Origin: Brachybacterium sp. Z12
GTDB lineage: Bacteria > Actinomycetota > Actinomycetes > Actinomycetales > Dermabacteraceae
Direction: 5' to 3'
Assembly: GCF_014400405.1 (NCBI RefSeq)
Contig: NZ_CP060496.1
Location: forward strand, 1,302,001 to 1,366,000
DNA length: 64,000 nt
The notes beneath the pieces are model-generated. The model did no database searches, was not told where the DNA came from, and worked only from the letters and a program-made list of their open reading frames with translations. The position numbers were made by a program, and so were the translations under genes. This document shows positions 40,077-49,200 of this stretch, piece by piece. How positions within the stretch are numbered: the stretch's first letter is position 1; each line of letters begins with the position of its first letter.

Positions 40077-40816
40077 AGACCGCGCGGGAGTCGGTGCCAC
40101 CGCAGCGTGAGGGCTGGGATCTGCGGATCCTCGCCTGGAACCTGTGGGAGCTGCGCGGGGACCTGGCCGCAGCGATCGAGACGGTCCAGGGCCTGCAACC
40201 GGATGTGCTCCTGCTCCAGGAGGCCCCTCGATTCGTGCTTCCCACTGCCCGGCTGCGCTGGTTCGCCCGTCAGATCGATCGCCGGATCCTGGTCGGCGGC
40301 GCCGGCGGCCGCGGGCTCGCGATCCTCGCCACCGATCAGGTCGCCGCGCAGGTGATCCGGCGAGGGATGCACCCGGTCGCCCAGCAGGTGTCGGATCTGA
40401 ACTCCACCTACCCGCGCGGTGTCGTGGCGGTGCGGCTCTCGGTGCCCGGCGGGGGCGCGGCGGTGGTCTCCTCGACCCACCTCGCGCTGCAGGAGGACAA
40501 CCGGATGCGGCATGCGGAGCACCTGGCGGCGCTGGTGCGCGGGGCGGGGGCTCCAGTGATCGTGGGCGGGGACCTCAACGAAACGGCCGAGGGCAGCGCT
40601 CGGCGTTTCCTGGCCCCACTGCTCACCGACCCCGCCGAGCAGACCGAGCACACCTTCCCCGCCGTCTCCCCGAACCGGCGCATCGACGCGGTCCTGGTCA
40701 CCGCCGGGGTGAAGGTGCGCAACGCCAGCGCCGTGCGGTGCACCGACAGGGTGGCCGAGGAGCGGCTGGGCGGAGCCTCCGATCACCTGCCGACCCTGCT
40801 GGACATCACGCTCTGA
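40073..40816 (+). CDS. Endonuclease/exonuclease/phosphatase (EEP) family protein
   Basis: The 247-residue protein carries the EEP core: LRILAWNLWEL, DVLLLQEAPRF, the catalytic VGGDLNETAEGS and the final GGASDHLPTLLDI with its catalytic His. Such enzymes cleave phosphodiesters in DNA, lipids or small molecules; there is no signal peptide, so this one is cytosolic. Start is GTG within the ADP-ribosylglycohydrolase stop (GTGA). The pairing hints at a shared nucleotide-related pathway but proves none. Confidence 0.85.
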   Translation: MKTARESVPPQREGWDLRILAWNLWELRGDLAAAIETVQGLQPDVLLLQEAPRFVLPTARLRWFARQIDRRILVGGAGGRGLAILATDQVAAQVIRRGMHPVAQQVSDLNSTYPRGVVAVRLSVPGGGAAVVSSTHLALQEDNRMRHAEHLAALVRGAGAPVIVGGDLNETAEGSARRFLAPLLTDPAEQTEHTFPAVSPNRRIDAVLVTAGVKVRNASAVRCTDRVAEERLGGASDHLPTLLDITL

Positions 40817-40831
40817 GCGCTGGCGCGCGGC

Positions 40832-41623
40832 TCAGCGCCGCAGTCGCAGTCCCGTCCGCAGGGCGACGACATCGTCCTGCCCGCCCACGTGGCGGATCGC
40901 GATGCCTCCGGGGGCGTCGCCGACGACGGTGAGCTGCGTGCGATAGGCATCCACCGCCTGGTGCACGGCCTCTGAGGTGCCGGGATGATCGCGCCACACG
41001 AATCCGTCGGCCGGCCCCGTGCTCGGCTCGTCCGTGACCACGCTCGCGACCTCCACCATCGGCACCCCGGCGCGGGAGCATGCCTCGGCTGTCACGTGAT
41101 GGGCGCGGACATGGTCCGGATGCCCGTAGGTGCCCGCATCGTCGTAGCCGATCACGGCATCGGGCCGCAGCTGCTGGATCACGGTGGCCAGATCCTCGGC
41201 GGCCTGGTCGAGGGGGCGGCGGGTGAAGCTGTCAGGTCCCGCGGTCTCGGAGGGCCCGGCGAGGCCCTCGCGCACCCACTGCATGCCGGAGTCGCGGTAG
41301 CGGCGCGGTGCGGCGCCGGGGGCGAGCGCGGGGGCGGTGCCGAGCCAGTGCCGCTCCGTGATCCCGAGCGCGGCGGTGGCTGTGTCGATCTCGGTCTCGC
41401 GGATCTCCTCGAGCGGCCGTGGATCCTCAGCCGGGACCGCGCCGTCCACTATCTCTCCCTCCTCTCCGCGGGTGGCCGTCACCAGCACCACGCGCGTGCC
41501 CGCCGCGGTCAGGGAGGCGATCAGAGCCCCGGTCGAGAGGGACTCATCATCGGGGTGGGCGTGGACCGCGAGCACGGTCCGTGATGTCTCGAGCAGCTGC
41601 CAGGGGTCGGCGGGGGTGCTCAT
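40832..41623 (-). CDS. PIG-L family deacetylase (MshB-like)
   Basis: The 263-residue zinc-dependent N-acetylglucosamine deacetylase has the metal motif VLAVHAHPDDESLSTGALIA, then GTYGHPDHVRAH with the second set of ligands. It follows a GT4 glycosyltransferase gene in a four-base overlap. In mycothiol synthesis MshA makes GlcNAc-inositol-phosphate and MshB removes the acetyl group, so the pair would supply both steps. It is shorter than most MshB proteins, so a role in other GlcN-conjugate chemistry is possible. Confidence 0.85.
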   Translation of the reverse strand: MSTPADPWQLLETSRTVLAVHAHPDDESLSTGALIASLTAAGTRVVLVTATRGEEGEIVDGAVPAEDPRPLEEIRETEIDTATAALGITERHWLGTAPALAPGAAPRRYRDSGMQWVREGLAGPSETAGPDSFTRRPLDQAAEDLATVIQQLRPDAVIGYDDAGTYGHPDHVRAHHVTAEACSRAGVPMVEVASVVTDEPSTGPADGFVWRDHPGTSEAVHQAVDAYRTQLTVVGDAPGGIAIRHVGGQDDVVALRTGLRLRR

Positions 41624-42851
41624 GCGGGGTCCTCCATCAGGCGTGCGTACTGCGCGGCGAGGGTTTCAGCGGTGGCCTCCCAGGTGCGCGTGGCAGCGAA
41701 ATCGCGGGCGGAACGGACTGCCTCGTCGTACCGGTCGGCGTCGTGCAGCAGGGACTGCAGGGCCTCCGCCCAGACATCGGGGTCGCGGCTGTCCAGCACC
41801 AGCCCATCGGGGTCGACAGCTTCCTGCACTCCGCCCGCACAGCGCCAGGCGAGCACCGGGGTGCCGCTGGCCTGGGCTTCGAGTGCGACCAGACCGAAGG
41901 TCTCCGACCAGCTGGTCAGCAGCAGCGCTCCCGCACAGCGCATCGTCTCGGCGAGCTCGTCGCGGCCCAGGGAGCCGACGAAGTCCACCCGGTCCTCAAT
42001 ACCGAGATCGCGCGCCTGCTCGCGCAGCTGCTCGGCGTAGTCCGCGAAGTCCTGCGAGGTGCCGCCGGCGAGCAGCAGCCGGGCCTCGAGCGCCGGGTCC
42101 AGGTGCGCGAGCACCTCGAGGGCGAGATCAGGGCCTTTGAGAGGTTGCAGGCGCGCGGTGAACAGCAGGGTGGGGCGCTCACGTCGTTCGGCGACATCCG
42201 GGCAGGGGCGGAAGCGATCCACGTCCACTCCGGGACGGACCACTGTCAACCGGGCTCCTGGGACCCCATAGCGTTCACCGATCGTGCGCGCCTCGGCTTC
42301 GGAGACGGCGACCACGAGATCGGAGCCGGTCGCGGCGAACTGCTCGCCCGGGATGCGTCCCGCCGATTCGGCGGGCTCTCCCGCATCGAGCGTGCTGGAG
42401 CCCTCCGGCGCGGCCACGGAATGGAAGGACTGCAGGTGGGGAATGCCGAGCTCGCGTGCGAGGGGGAGCGCTGCGACCCCGCTGAACCAGTGATGGGAAT
42501 GGATGAGGTCCCACCCTGATTCGGGGCTGTCGGGGTCGTCAGCAGCGGTGAGCACCTCGTGGAGCGCCTGACGGAAGGGGTGATCACCTGTTCCATGGCG
42601 CTCTTGGCGAGCGGCTCGGCCGGCCCGGCGTCGAGATGGAACAGCCGAACGCCCTCGGCGACCTCCACCACGCGCGGCGCCATCGGATCGCTGCGACGCG
42701 TGAACAGGTCCACGCGATGGCCGAGACGGGCGAGTGCGAGGGATTGCTCGAGCACCACGACGTTCATCCCGCCGGCGTCCGCACCTCCGGGCTCCTCGAG
42801 CGGAGAGGTGTGCAGGGAGACTGCGGCGATGCGCAAGGAGGTGGCCAGCAT
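41620..42851 (-). CDS. GT4 glycosyltransferase, MshA-like, one frame break
   Basis: The 410-residue protein has the GT-B fold. The N-terminus RIAAVSLHTSPLEEPGG, ADAGGMNVVVLE closely resembles MshA, the D-inositol-3-phosphate glycosyltransferase. The donor side shows VVRPGVDVDRFRP and the C-terminal E-x7-E motif in SWSETFGLVALEAQASGTPV. The frame breaks near base 42578 in a C run (VITPFRQALHEV). It is translationally coupled to the PIG-L gene. MshA usually reads TAHTL where this has SFHSV, so a paralogous role cannot be ruled out. Confidence 0.82.
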
Positions 42852-42969
42852 GCCCGCCATCCTAGGCGCGGAACCGGCGCCGGTTCCGCCTGTTGCGGGT
42901 CCGCGCGCCCTGGCGAGGCGGGATGGCACAGCGGCCCGCAGGAGGCGCAGGAGGGGCTCAGTGTTCGCC

Positions 42970-43007
42970 CGTGACGAAACTTCACGCGGCATGCGTCACG
43001 GGAAGTT
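42970..43007. repeat. Interleaved inverted repeats in the glycosyltransferase/methyltransferase gap
   Basis: CGTGACG (42970-42976) pairs with CGTCACG (42994-43000), and AACTTC (42978-42983) pairs with GAAGTT (43002-43007). The two pairs alternate rather than nest. They lie 35 bases before the methyltransferase ATG, so an operator bound by a dimer is possible; a pseudoknot RNA is the other reading. Confidence 0.35.
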
Positions 43008-43041
43008 GAAACGGGCACCAGCATCATGGAGCCTGAAATGC

Positions 43042-43641
43042 ATGGAGACGGCGGAGAAAGTTGACTGGGCTGCGTTGAACGCCCATGCGGCGGGCCGCCC
43101 TGCCCGCCGCCTCGTGACAAAGGCGATCGCAGCGGCCGGCGGCTCACGCCAACCGGGCACCGTCCTCGACCTCGGAGCCGGCGCCGGAGCCGACTCCCTC
43201 CAGTTCGCGCGTCAGGGCTGGACCGTGCACGCCTATGACAGCGACGACACCCTCGCCGCACGCCTCGTGGAGAACGAGCGGATGAGCGGCTCGGTGCAGT
43301 TCCACCACACCGACATCGCGGACGTGCCGAGCTTCCCCGCAGCGCAGATCGTCTACTCCACCTACACGCTGGGCCTGCTGGGCCCGACCGCGCTGCCCGA
43401 GGTCTGGAAGAAGCTGGTCGCGGCCCTTCCCCGCGGAGGCGTGATGGCGGTGGACTTCTTCGGCACCAACGACTCCTGGGCCGAGCGCCCGGATGTGGCC
43501 ACCCTGCCGCTCGAGCAGATCGACGCGATGTTCCGCGGCTTCCAGGTCATCGACCGCTCGGTGCGCGACGAGGACGGGCGTTTCCTGGCCGACAAGAAGC
43601 GCTGGCACGTCATCACCACCCTCGCCCGGAAGCTGCACTGA
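43042..43641 (+). CDS. SAM-dependent class I methyltransferase
   Basis: The 199-residue protein has the SAM-binding glycine motif VLDLGAGAGADSLQFARQGW, an acidic residue after strand 2 (HAYDSDD) and a typical later core with GGVMAVDFFG. The substrate is not readable. The chosen start gives METAEKVDWAAL. Upstream are alternating inverted repeats that may regulate it. Neighbours are divergent and convergent, so it is probably monocistronic. Confidence 0.8.
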   Translation: METAEKVDWAALNAHAAGRPARRLVTKAIAAAGGSRQPGTVLDLGAGAGADSLQFARQGWTVHAYDSDDTLAARLVENERMSGSVQFHHTDIADVPSFPAAQIVYSTYTLGLLGPTALPEVWKKLVAALPRGGVMAVDFFGTNDSWAERPDVATLPLEQIDAMFRGFQVIDRSVRDEDGRFLADKKRWHVITTLARKLH

Positions 43642-43695
43642 GCAGATCCCGGGCGGCGCTCGCCGCGTCCTTGGGCTGAGCTTCCCCAGCAGGCC

Positions 43696-44337
43696 CTACC
43701 GGCCCAGCAGCGTCAGCACCGCGGTCACCCGGCGGTGAACGCTCGCGCTCTCGCTCAGACCGAGCTTCGCGAACAGCCGCTGGGTGTGCTTCTCCACCGC
43801 GCCACCGCTGATGAACAGCCGCTGCGAGATCCCGGCGTTGGTCAGCCCCTCACCCATCAGCTCGAGCACCTCCCTCTCCCGCGGGGTGAGCTCGTCCAGC
43901 GGGGTGCGACGGCGGGAGGAGATCACCTGCCCCACCACATCCGGGTCGATCGCTACGCCTCCGGCGGCCACCCGCTCGATCGATTCCACGAACGAGCTGA
44001 TGTCGAACACCCGATCCTTGAGCAGGTAGCCCGTCGCCTGCTCCCCGGACTCGATCAGCTCGGTCGCGTAACTGACCACGACGTACTGGCTCAGCAGCAC
44101 GATCGGCGCCTGGGGCCAGCTGCGGCGGATCTCCTGCGCGGCGCGGAGCCCCTCGTCGGTGTGGCTCGGGGGCATACGGATGTCGGAGATGATCAGGTCG
44201 GGTCGCAGCTCGAGGGCTCGCACCACCAGTTCTGTGCCGGTCGCCGCGGTGCCGACCACCTCGTGATCCGCCTCCTCGAGCACGAGACGCAGGCCCTCTC
44301 GGATCAGCGCCGAGTCGTCAGCGATCAGGATGCGCAC
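43696..44337 (-). CDS. NarL/LuxR-family response regulator
   Basis: The 213-residue regulator has receiver residues in ILIADDSALIREG, DLIISDIRMPP and GYLLKDRVFD. The C-terminal LuxR helix-turn-helix reads LTPREREVLELMGEGLTNAG then GAVEKHTQRLFAKLGL. It overlaps the downstream end of its histidine kinase gene by 13 bases; both are on the minus strand with the kinase first, so they are co-transcribed. Targets are unknown. Confidence 0.93.
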   Translation of the reverse strand: MRILIADDSALIREGLRLVLEEADHEVVGTAATGTELVVRALELRPDLIISDIRMPPSHTDEGLRAAQEIRRSWPQAPIVLLSQYVVVSYATELIESGEQATGYLLKDRVFDISSFVESIERVAAGGVAIDPDVVGQVISSRRRTPLDELTPREREVLELMGEGLTNAGISQRLFISGGAVEKHTQRLFAKLGLSESASVHRRVTAVLTLLGR

Positions 44338-45644
44338 GGGATCACCGCCTCGACCCGGGTTCCGTGGCCGGCCGGCGACTGCACCGTGAACCGGCCCTCG
44401 AGCGAGGCGACCCGCCCCGCGAGCCCAGCCAGCCCGCCGCCGGTGCGCATTGCGGCGCCTCCGCGCCCGTCGTCCTCGATCCTCACCCGGGCATCATCCC
44501 CGACGCGGCCCACCTCGATGCGGATCTGCTCGGCCCCGGAATGCTTGGCGGCGTTGGTGAGCGATTCGGAGACGACGTAGTAGATGCCGATCTCCACGTG
44601 CTCGGGCAGGTCCAGCTGGGAGGTCTCGATGGTGGTGGGGACCGGGGAGATCGCGGCGAGCTCGGTGAGGGCGGCGGCCAGGCCGCGGTCCACCAGGATC
44701 GGCGGGGCGATACCGCGGGAGAGGCGGCGCAGATCATCGAGGGTCAGTCCCAGCTGCTCACGGGTCTCACGCAGCACGGTCATGGCCCGCTCGGGATCCT
44801 TCGCAGCGAGCGACTCGGCCCGGGCCAGGTCCATCGAGGCGCGCACCAGGCGCTGCTGGGGCCCGTCGTGCAGATCCCGCTCGAGGCGGCGCAGCGCGGT
44901 GGATTCGGCGGTGCGGCCCGCAGCCCGCGACTCCTCGGTGCGCGCGAGCCGCTGCTGCTCCTCGTAGCGGGAGCTCAGCAGCCCGCGTGCCACTCCTCGG
45001 TGCAGCGCGGTCAGTCCTCGCACCACGGGGCCGACGGTCAGCAGGAACAACAGTCCGATCATCATCTGGAGCACGATGTCGACTGGGAGCGCCAACGCTG
45101 CCGGAGCGCCGAGCAGCTCACCGAGACCGTTGTTCTGCGAGTCGGGGAGCACCTCGGCGAGGATCACGGCCGACACCGGCCCGCCGACGATCGCCAGCGC
45201 GCCGGCCGACCAGGCCAGGGCGAGGGGGAAGGTGATCAGCACCAGCAGGAAGTTCACCAGCACCCACAGCGTGTCCAGCCAATGCTGCGGATCGGTGAGG
45301 GGGTGCACCAGGCGGCGCATCCAGCCCGCCCCGGCGGGGACGGGTTTCGGTGCGGGGGTGGGCAGTGCGGTGCCCAGGATCGAGGACTGCAGTGCACGCT
45401 CGGCCATCGCGAAGCCGCGGGCGACGAGCACCCCCGCGACCAGGATCGGCAGCCCCACCCAGACCACGACCGTCGAGATGCCGGCGGCGAGCAGTCCGAG
45501 GACGAGGGAGAAGCCGATCGCGCCCAGCAGCAGGGCGATCAGCCCATAGGCGAGGAAGCGTCCGATCCGGGCGGCCCAGCGCCTCACGGACCAGCTTCGG
45601 GCGGGAGGAGTGTCGAGAGTCTGCGCCATGCTCATCGTGGTCAT
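44325..45644 (-). CDS. Membrane histidine kinase (NarL-partner, HisKA_3)
   Basis: The 439-residue kinase has an N-terminal set of about six membrane helices with a sensor domain common in actinobacterial kinases. The HisKA_3 box is LRRLERDLHDGPQQRLVRAS, and the ATP domain shows YYVVSESLTNAAKHSGA, VRIEDDGRGGA and GGLAGLAGRVASLEG. No extracytoplasmic domain is large enough to bind a ligand, so the signal may be membrane-associated. Several ATG codons cluster at the start; the first (MTTMSMAQ) is used. Confidence 0.9.
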   Translation of the reverse strand: MTTMSMAQTLDTPPARSWSVRRWAARIGRFLAYGLIALLLGAIGFSLVLGLLAAGISTVVVWVGLPILVAGVLVARGFAMAERALQSSILGTALPTPAPKPVPAGAGWMRRLVHPLTDPQHWLDTLWVLVNFLLVLITFPLALAWSAGALAIVGGPVSAVILAEVLPDSQNNGLGELLGAPAALALPVDIVLQMMIGLLFLLTVGPVVRGLTALHRGVARGLLSSRYEEQQRLARTEESRAAGRTAESTALRRLERDLHDGPQQRLVRASMDLARAESLAAKDPERAMTVLRETREQLGLTLDDLRRLSRGIAPPILVDRGLAAALTELAAISPVPTTIETSQLDLPEHVEIGIYYVVSESLTNAAKHSGAEQIRIEVGRVGDDARVRIEDDGRGGAAMRTGGGLAGLAGRVASLEGRFTVQSPAGHGTRVEAVIPCAS

Positions 45645-45724
45645 GTCCCTACTCTGGGGGCGCGGACGCGCTCGTACCATCCCGTCACCGGGTCACGCGA
45701 TGTCGGGCTGGCCCGACTCTTCTG

Positions 45725-46165
45725 TCACTGCTGCTCGCAGAGCTCCTTGAGCTGGACGAGATCCTCGGCCACCGCGGCGGCGTCCTCGGCGAACTCCTGC
45801 TCGGACATCGTGCCGCGCCGCAGCGTGAACACCACCTCGCAGCGATCCTCGCCCAGGGGCAGCACCCGCAGCGGGTTGAGCACCGACTCGCCCGTGGGCA
45901 GCGTGACGGAGTGGTCCATGACCCCGTATTCGTTCTCGGGCACGAAGCTGACCAGCACCCGGCCCATCGGGGAGTTCATCGACCACTGGGACACTTCCCG
46001 CTGCACCTCGCTGCCGGCGAGACCCGCCGCCCAGTGGGGCAGGTTCCGCGGATCGCTCGCATACTCGTACACCGCGCGCCAGGGGCGGTCGATGACGATG
46101 TCGAGATGGTGGGAGGCCTTCGCGTCGTCGGTGGTCGGGCCCGTGGTCGTCGTGCTGTCGCTCAT
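45725..46165 (-). CDS. SRPBCC-family (START-like) protein
   Basis: The 146-residue protein begins with a Thr-rich tail and then a helix-grip fold: HHLDIVIDRPWRAVYEYASD, PRNLPHWAAGLAGSEV and VFTLRRGTMSEQEFAEDAAA at the C-terminal helix. Such proteins bind hydrophobic ligands or assist polyketide/stress responses. It lies 80 bases upstream of the histidine kinase gene on the same strand. Function is unknown. Confidence 0.8.
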   Translation of the reverse strand: MSDSTTTTGPTTDDAKASHHLDIVIDRPWRAVYEYASDPRNLPHWAAGLAGSEVQREVSQWSMNSPMGRVLVSFVPENEYGVMDHSVTLPTGESVLNPLRVLPLGEDRCEVVFTLRRGTMSEQEFAEDAAAVAEDLVQLKELCEQQ

Positions 46166-46210
46166 GACGGCGACGCTAGCAGGCGCCGCCGGGCGCATGG
46201 CCCGCGGCGC

Positions 46211-47182
46211 TCACACCGCAGGGTGGTGCTCAGCGGTGCCGTTGACCCGGCGACCCGCGGCATGCTGCGCCGTCAGCAGCAGCGCTTCCTCCCAACTGGT
46301 CGGGGCCAGGCCCTCGTCCATCGTGAGGATGCCCGGCCTCAGCTCGCAGGGGCGGTACCAGAGGTCGGCGATGCCGTGCAGCTCGCGGGCGAGGGTGCTG
46401 ACGCCGGACAGGGCCTTCAGGGCGAGGCGCGGGATCGTCCACGGAGTGCGGACCCTCTGCCCGAGAAGACCGGAGGCCGCGACGATCAGCTCCGACTGCG
46501 TGCGCGCCGGGGCCGACGGGGCGTGCAGCACCGCATCTCCGCTCGGTGCCAGACGCTCGGCATGCCTGGCCGCGTGGAGCATCGCAGCAGCCAGATCGGG
46601 GATGAAAGTCAGGGAGTGAGGGACCGACGGATCACCCATCACGATCGCTCGAGAGCCTGCGCTGATCCTTTCGAGGAGCATCCCGCACACCACCGCGGCC
46701 CCGGTGCCGATCGCCGTGGGGCCGAGGAGATCGGAGGCGACGAGGCTCAGCGTGCGTGCCGGGGCTGCGCGACGCTGCGCGAGCAATGCCTCGCGCACCT
46801 CGCCTTTGGCATCCCGTGGGGTGGGGGCGGCGCCCTCGGCGAGGTTGATCGCCTCACCCTGGAAGCCATAGAGCGATTCGGGGAACACGACGGGGATCCC
46901 CCGCTCGGCGGCTGCATCGAGCACGGCCCGCTCCCTGATCGGCAGCTCCCGCGCCCATAGGCGCGCGTCGTAGGGGGCGTGGAAGCAGGCGTGGACGGCA
47001 TCGGCCTGGGCGAGGGCGTCCGTGAGGGCAGCGTGATCGAGCACGTCGCCGCTGACTCGCCGGATCCCCGAGGAGGGCTCCACCGCGGTGCGCCGCAGCA
47101 CGGTCACCGTGTCCCCGTCCGTGAGGGCGAGGTCGATGAGCGCGCGGCCGATCTGTCCTTCTCCGATGATGAGGTGATGCAT
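46211..47182 (-). CDS. NAD(P)-dependent epimerase/dehydratase (extended SDR)
   Basis: The 323-residue protein opens with an NAD(P)-binding GxxGxxG-like motif (HHLIIGEGQIGRALIDLAL) and has the SDR-like FPESLYGFQGE stretch. Its middle shows MGDPSVPHSLTFIPDLAAAM, resembling SDR family NmrA/epimerase proteins. Substrate is unknown. It is divergent from a TetR regulator gene, and the shared promoter holds two matching palindromes, so it is probably the regulated gene. Confidence 0.85.
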   Translation of the reverse strand: MHHLIIGEGQIGRALIDLALTDGDTVTVLRRTAVEPSSGIRRVSGDVLDHAALTDALAQADAVHACFHAPYDARLWARELPIRERAVLDAAAERGIPVVFPESLYGFQGEAINLAEGAAPTPRDAKGEVREALLAQRRAAPARTLSLVASDLLGPTAIGTGAAVVCGMLLERISAGSRAIVMGDPSVPHSLTFIPDLAAAMLHAARHAERLAPSGDAVLHAPSAPARTQSELIVAASGLLGQRVRTPWTIPRLALKALSGVSTLARELHGIADLWYRPCELRPGILTMDEGLAPTSWEEALLLTAQHAAGRRVNGTAEHHPAV

Positions 47183-47199
47183 GACTGCCTCCAAAGAGT

Positions 47200-47265
47200 G
47201 AGCACTGCTCTCGATCCTGGGGTTAGTGAACACCACCCCTGCGGTCGAGTCAAGAGCAGTGCTCT
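47200..47265. promoter_or_regulatory. Two TetR-type operator palindromes between divergent promoters
   Basis: GAGCACTGCTC (47200-47210, imperfect at the centre) and AGAGCAGTGCTCT (47253-47265, near-perfect) share the GAGCAxTGCTC core. They lie in the 106-base gap between the epimerase and TetR genes, next to each start. The arrangement predicts that the TetR protein controls both genes, including itself. Confidence 0.7.
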
Positions 47266-47288
47266 CGCTCTTGTGGGAGCATGGCCGT

Positions 47289-48008
47289 ATGAACTCCGAG
47301 CCAGACTCCTGCCCCGCCGGTCCGCGAGCCCAGGCGCGAGAGCGGACCCTGCGCCGCATCGTCGAGCTCGGCAACGCCCAGCTGCTCGAGCAGGGTGCGG
47401 CCGAGCTCAGCGTGCGTGAGATCGCGCGCGGCCTCGGCATGGTCTCCTCGGCGATCTACCGGTACGTGGCAAGCCGGGACGAGCTGCTCACCCTGCTGAT
47501 CGTGGACGCCTACGGCAGCCTGGCCGACGCCGTGGACGCTGCTCTGGCGGGGGCAGGGGAGGACCCGCGTGAGCGCTTCCTCGCCCTCGGGTCAGCGCTC
47601 ACGACATGGGCGGTCGCCCACCCGGAACGGTGGACGCTGCTCTACGGCACGCCGGTGCGCGGCTACTCCGCCCCGTCGGCGATGACCAACACGGCGGGCA
47701 CCCGGGTCATCGGAAGGGTGCTCGAGATCGCGGCCGCTGTCGATGCCCAGGAAGCCGGTGCGCGCGACCAGCAGACCGGGCCGGACGTTCCGCCGGAGGT
47801 CGCCGCACTGGTCGCAGACACTCTGCACGAATTCGGAGTCGAAGCGCGGACCGCCACCGCGCTGCGTGCGGTCACCGCCTGGAGCAGCATGATCGGCGTG
47901 ATCAGCGCCCACGTGTTCGGTCAGCTCGGCCCGGAGGCGAACACGGTCGGGGAGGCCGTGCTCGCCGCCCAGATCGAGCACCTCGCCCAGCTCGCCGCCC
48001 CGGCCTGA
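47289..48008 (+). CDS. TetR/AcrR-family transcriptional regulator
   Basis: The 239-residue protein has the N-terminal TetR helix-turn-helix: RRIVELGNAQLLEQGAAELS then VREIARGLGMVSSAIYRYVA. The variable C-terminal ligand domain spans the rest. It should repress until a ligand binds. The palindromic sites before it and before the divergent epimerase gene are its likely operators. The ligand is unknown. Confidence 0.92.
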   Translation: MNSEPDSCPAGPRAQARERTLRRIVELGNAQLLEQGAAELSVREIARGLGMVSSAIYRYVASRDELLTLLIVDAYGSLADAVDAALAGAGEDPRERFLALGSALTTWAVAHPERWTLLYGTPVRGYSAPSAMTNTAGTRVIGRVLEIAAAVDAQEAGARDQQTGPDVPPEVAALVADTLHEFGVEARTATALRAVTAWSSMIGVISAHVFGQLGPEANTVGEAVLAAQIEHLAQLAAPA

Positions 48009-48028
48009 CTGCCGGGTCTCAGCCCTGC

Positions 48029-48346
48029 TCAGCACTGCTCCGCCCCGCTTAGCGCGTCCAGCGCGGCCCGTGCGACGGCATCGAGGGTTGACGGCTCGCG
48101 CAGCAGTGCTCCGTCAGCCGATGGCGTCACGACCACCCAGCGGACGCTGCCCCGGCGGCGCATCCGGCCGATCTCGACGCTTCCCCGGGCCTGCAGCGGG
48201 ATCACCAGAGCACCGCTCGGGCCGACCAGCATCCGATGCGCGAGGTCCGGGCGGCGCTCCAGCAGCAGGGCACGGATCGCCTCCCGCTCGCCCAGGGCGG
48301 TGCCGCCCGAGGAGGGGTGGGTGAGAGTCGGACCCGAGAAGACCAT
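48029..48346 (-). CDS. Hypothetical protein, 105 residues
   Basis: The sequence has no signal peptide or membrane helix and no motif that I recognise. It reads plausibly (GALVIPLQARGSVEIGRMRR, SVRWVVVTPSADGALLREPS) and fills a gap between genes of opposite strand; the codon use resembles its neighbours. It may be real, but a chance frame in high-GC DNA cannot be excluded. Confidence 0.5.
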   Translation of the reverse strand: MVFSGPTLTHPSSGGTALGEREAIRALLLERRPDLAHRMLVGPSGALVIPLQARGSVEIGRMRRRGSVRWVVVTPSADGALLREPSTLDAVARAALDALSGAEQC

Positions 48347-48426
48347 GCCGCGAATCTAAGGAGGTGGTGCGACAGCCGAGCCGGTTCCTCTGAACCGCGG
48401 GCGGCGTGCAGCGTTGCGCCGACCCC

Positions 48427-49200
48427 CTACGGCACCACGGTGCTGTTCAGCGCCCGCGTCCAGAGCGCCTGGTGAGCGGCGACGTGATCCGAGACCCTGC
48501 GCCAGTGCGCGCCGTGCCCGCCGGTGAACATCGACCCCCAGGGCTCCCGACCACTCTCGTGCGACTGCTGCAGCAGCTCGTACATCGCCTCGGTGCGCTC
48601 GGCCATCGCCGCTGGCAGCCGGTCACGCAGGTTGGCATCGGCACCGTAGCCGTCGACGAAGGCTCCTAGATGCGCCGCGGCGAGCTCCGACGGGGCCTCG
48701 GCATCGTTGAGCGTGAAGGCCTGCGCCGAGTACGCGAGATCCCACAGCCGGGTGCTGGGCGCCGCGCCGTCCCAGTCGATGAACACCCAGCGCTCGCCGA
48801 GCACCAGGTTCCACGGGGCCAGGTCGCCGTGGCAGATCAGATCGGCCTTCCCCTCGGGCACCGGCAGCAGCGGCTCCCAGGCGGTGGGGGCCGACGGGGT
48901 GAATCCCTCGCAGGCATCGTGGATCGATCGGACCATCCGGCCGACGCGCGCGAGCTCCGGCGGCGTGAGCGCGGGGGAGTCCATCGCGAGACGCCCCGGA
49001 ACGAACTCGAGGATCTGCCGACCCTGCTCGTCGCGGCCCAGTGGGGCCGGCACGTCGATCCCGGCCGCAGCGACCGTGCGCATCAGCTCATGGACGGCAG
49101 GTGTCGTCCGCACCCAGGGCTTGCGCACGGTGTCGCCCACGCGCACCACCCCGTCGCTCGCATTGCCGCCCTCGAGCGGCTGCTCGTCCTGGATGCTCAT
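48427..49200 (-). CDS. Aminoglycoside/choline phosphotransferase-family kinase
   Basis: The 257-residue protein has the APH fold: catalytic loop ICHGDLAPWNLVLGERW with His-Gly-Asp and Asn, and the metal aspartate in VFIDWDGAAPSTRLWDLAY. Such enzymes phosphorylate small alcohols, sugars or antibiotics; resistance is not implied by sequence. ATG giving MSIQDEQPLEGG is the start. Promoter region upstream is 136 bases long and divergent. Confidence 0.85.
   Translation of the reverse strand: MSIQDEQPLEGGNASDGVVRVGDTVRKPWVRTTPAVHELMRTVAAAGIDVPAPLGRDEQGRQILEFVPGRLAMDSPALTPPELARVGRMVRSIHDACEGFTPSAPTAWEPLLPVPEGKADLICHGDLAPWNLVLGERWVFIDWDGAAPSTRLWDLAYSAQAFTLNDAEAPSELAAAHLGAFVDGYGADANLRDRLPAAMAERTEAMYELLQQSHESGREPWGSMFTGGHGAHWRRVSDHVAAHQALWTRALNSTVVP

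Noticed and set aside
44364..46619. 751-codon plus-strand frame across the second histidine kinase
   Set aside because: No recognisable domain, and it spans three minus-strand genes with good motifs.
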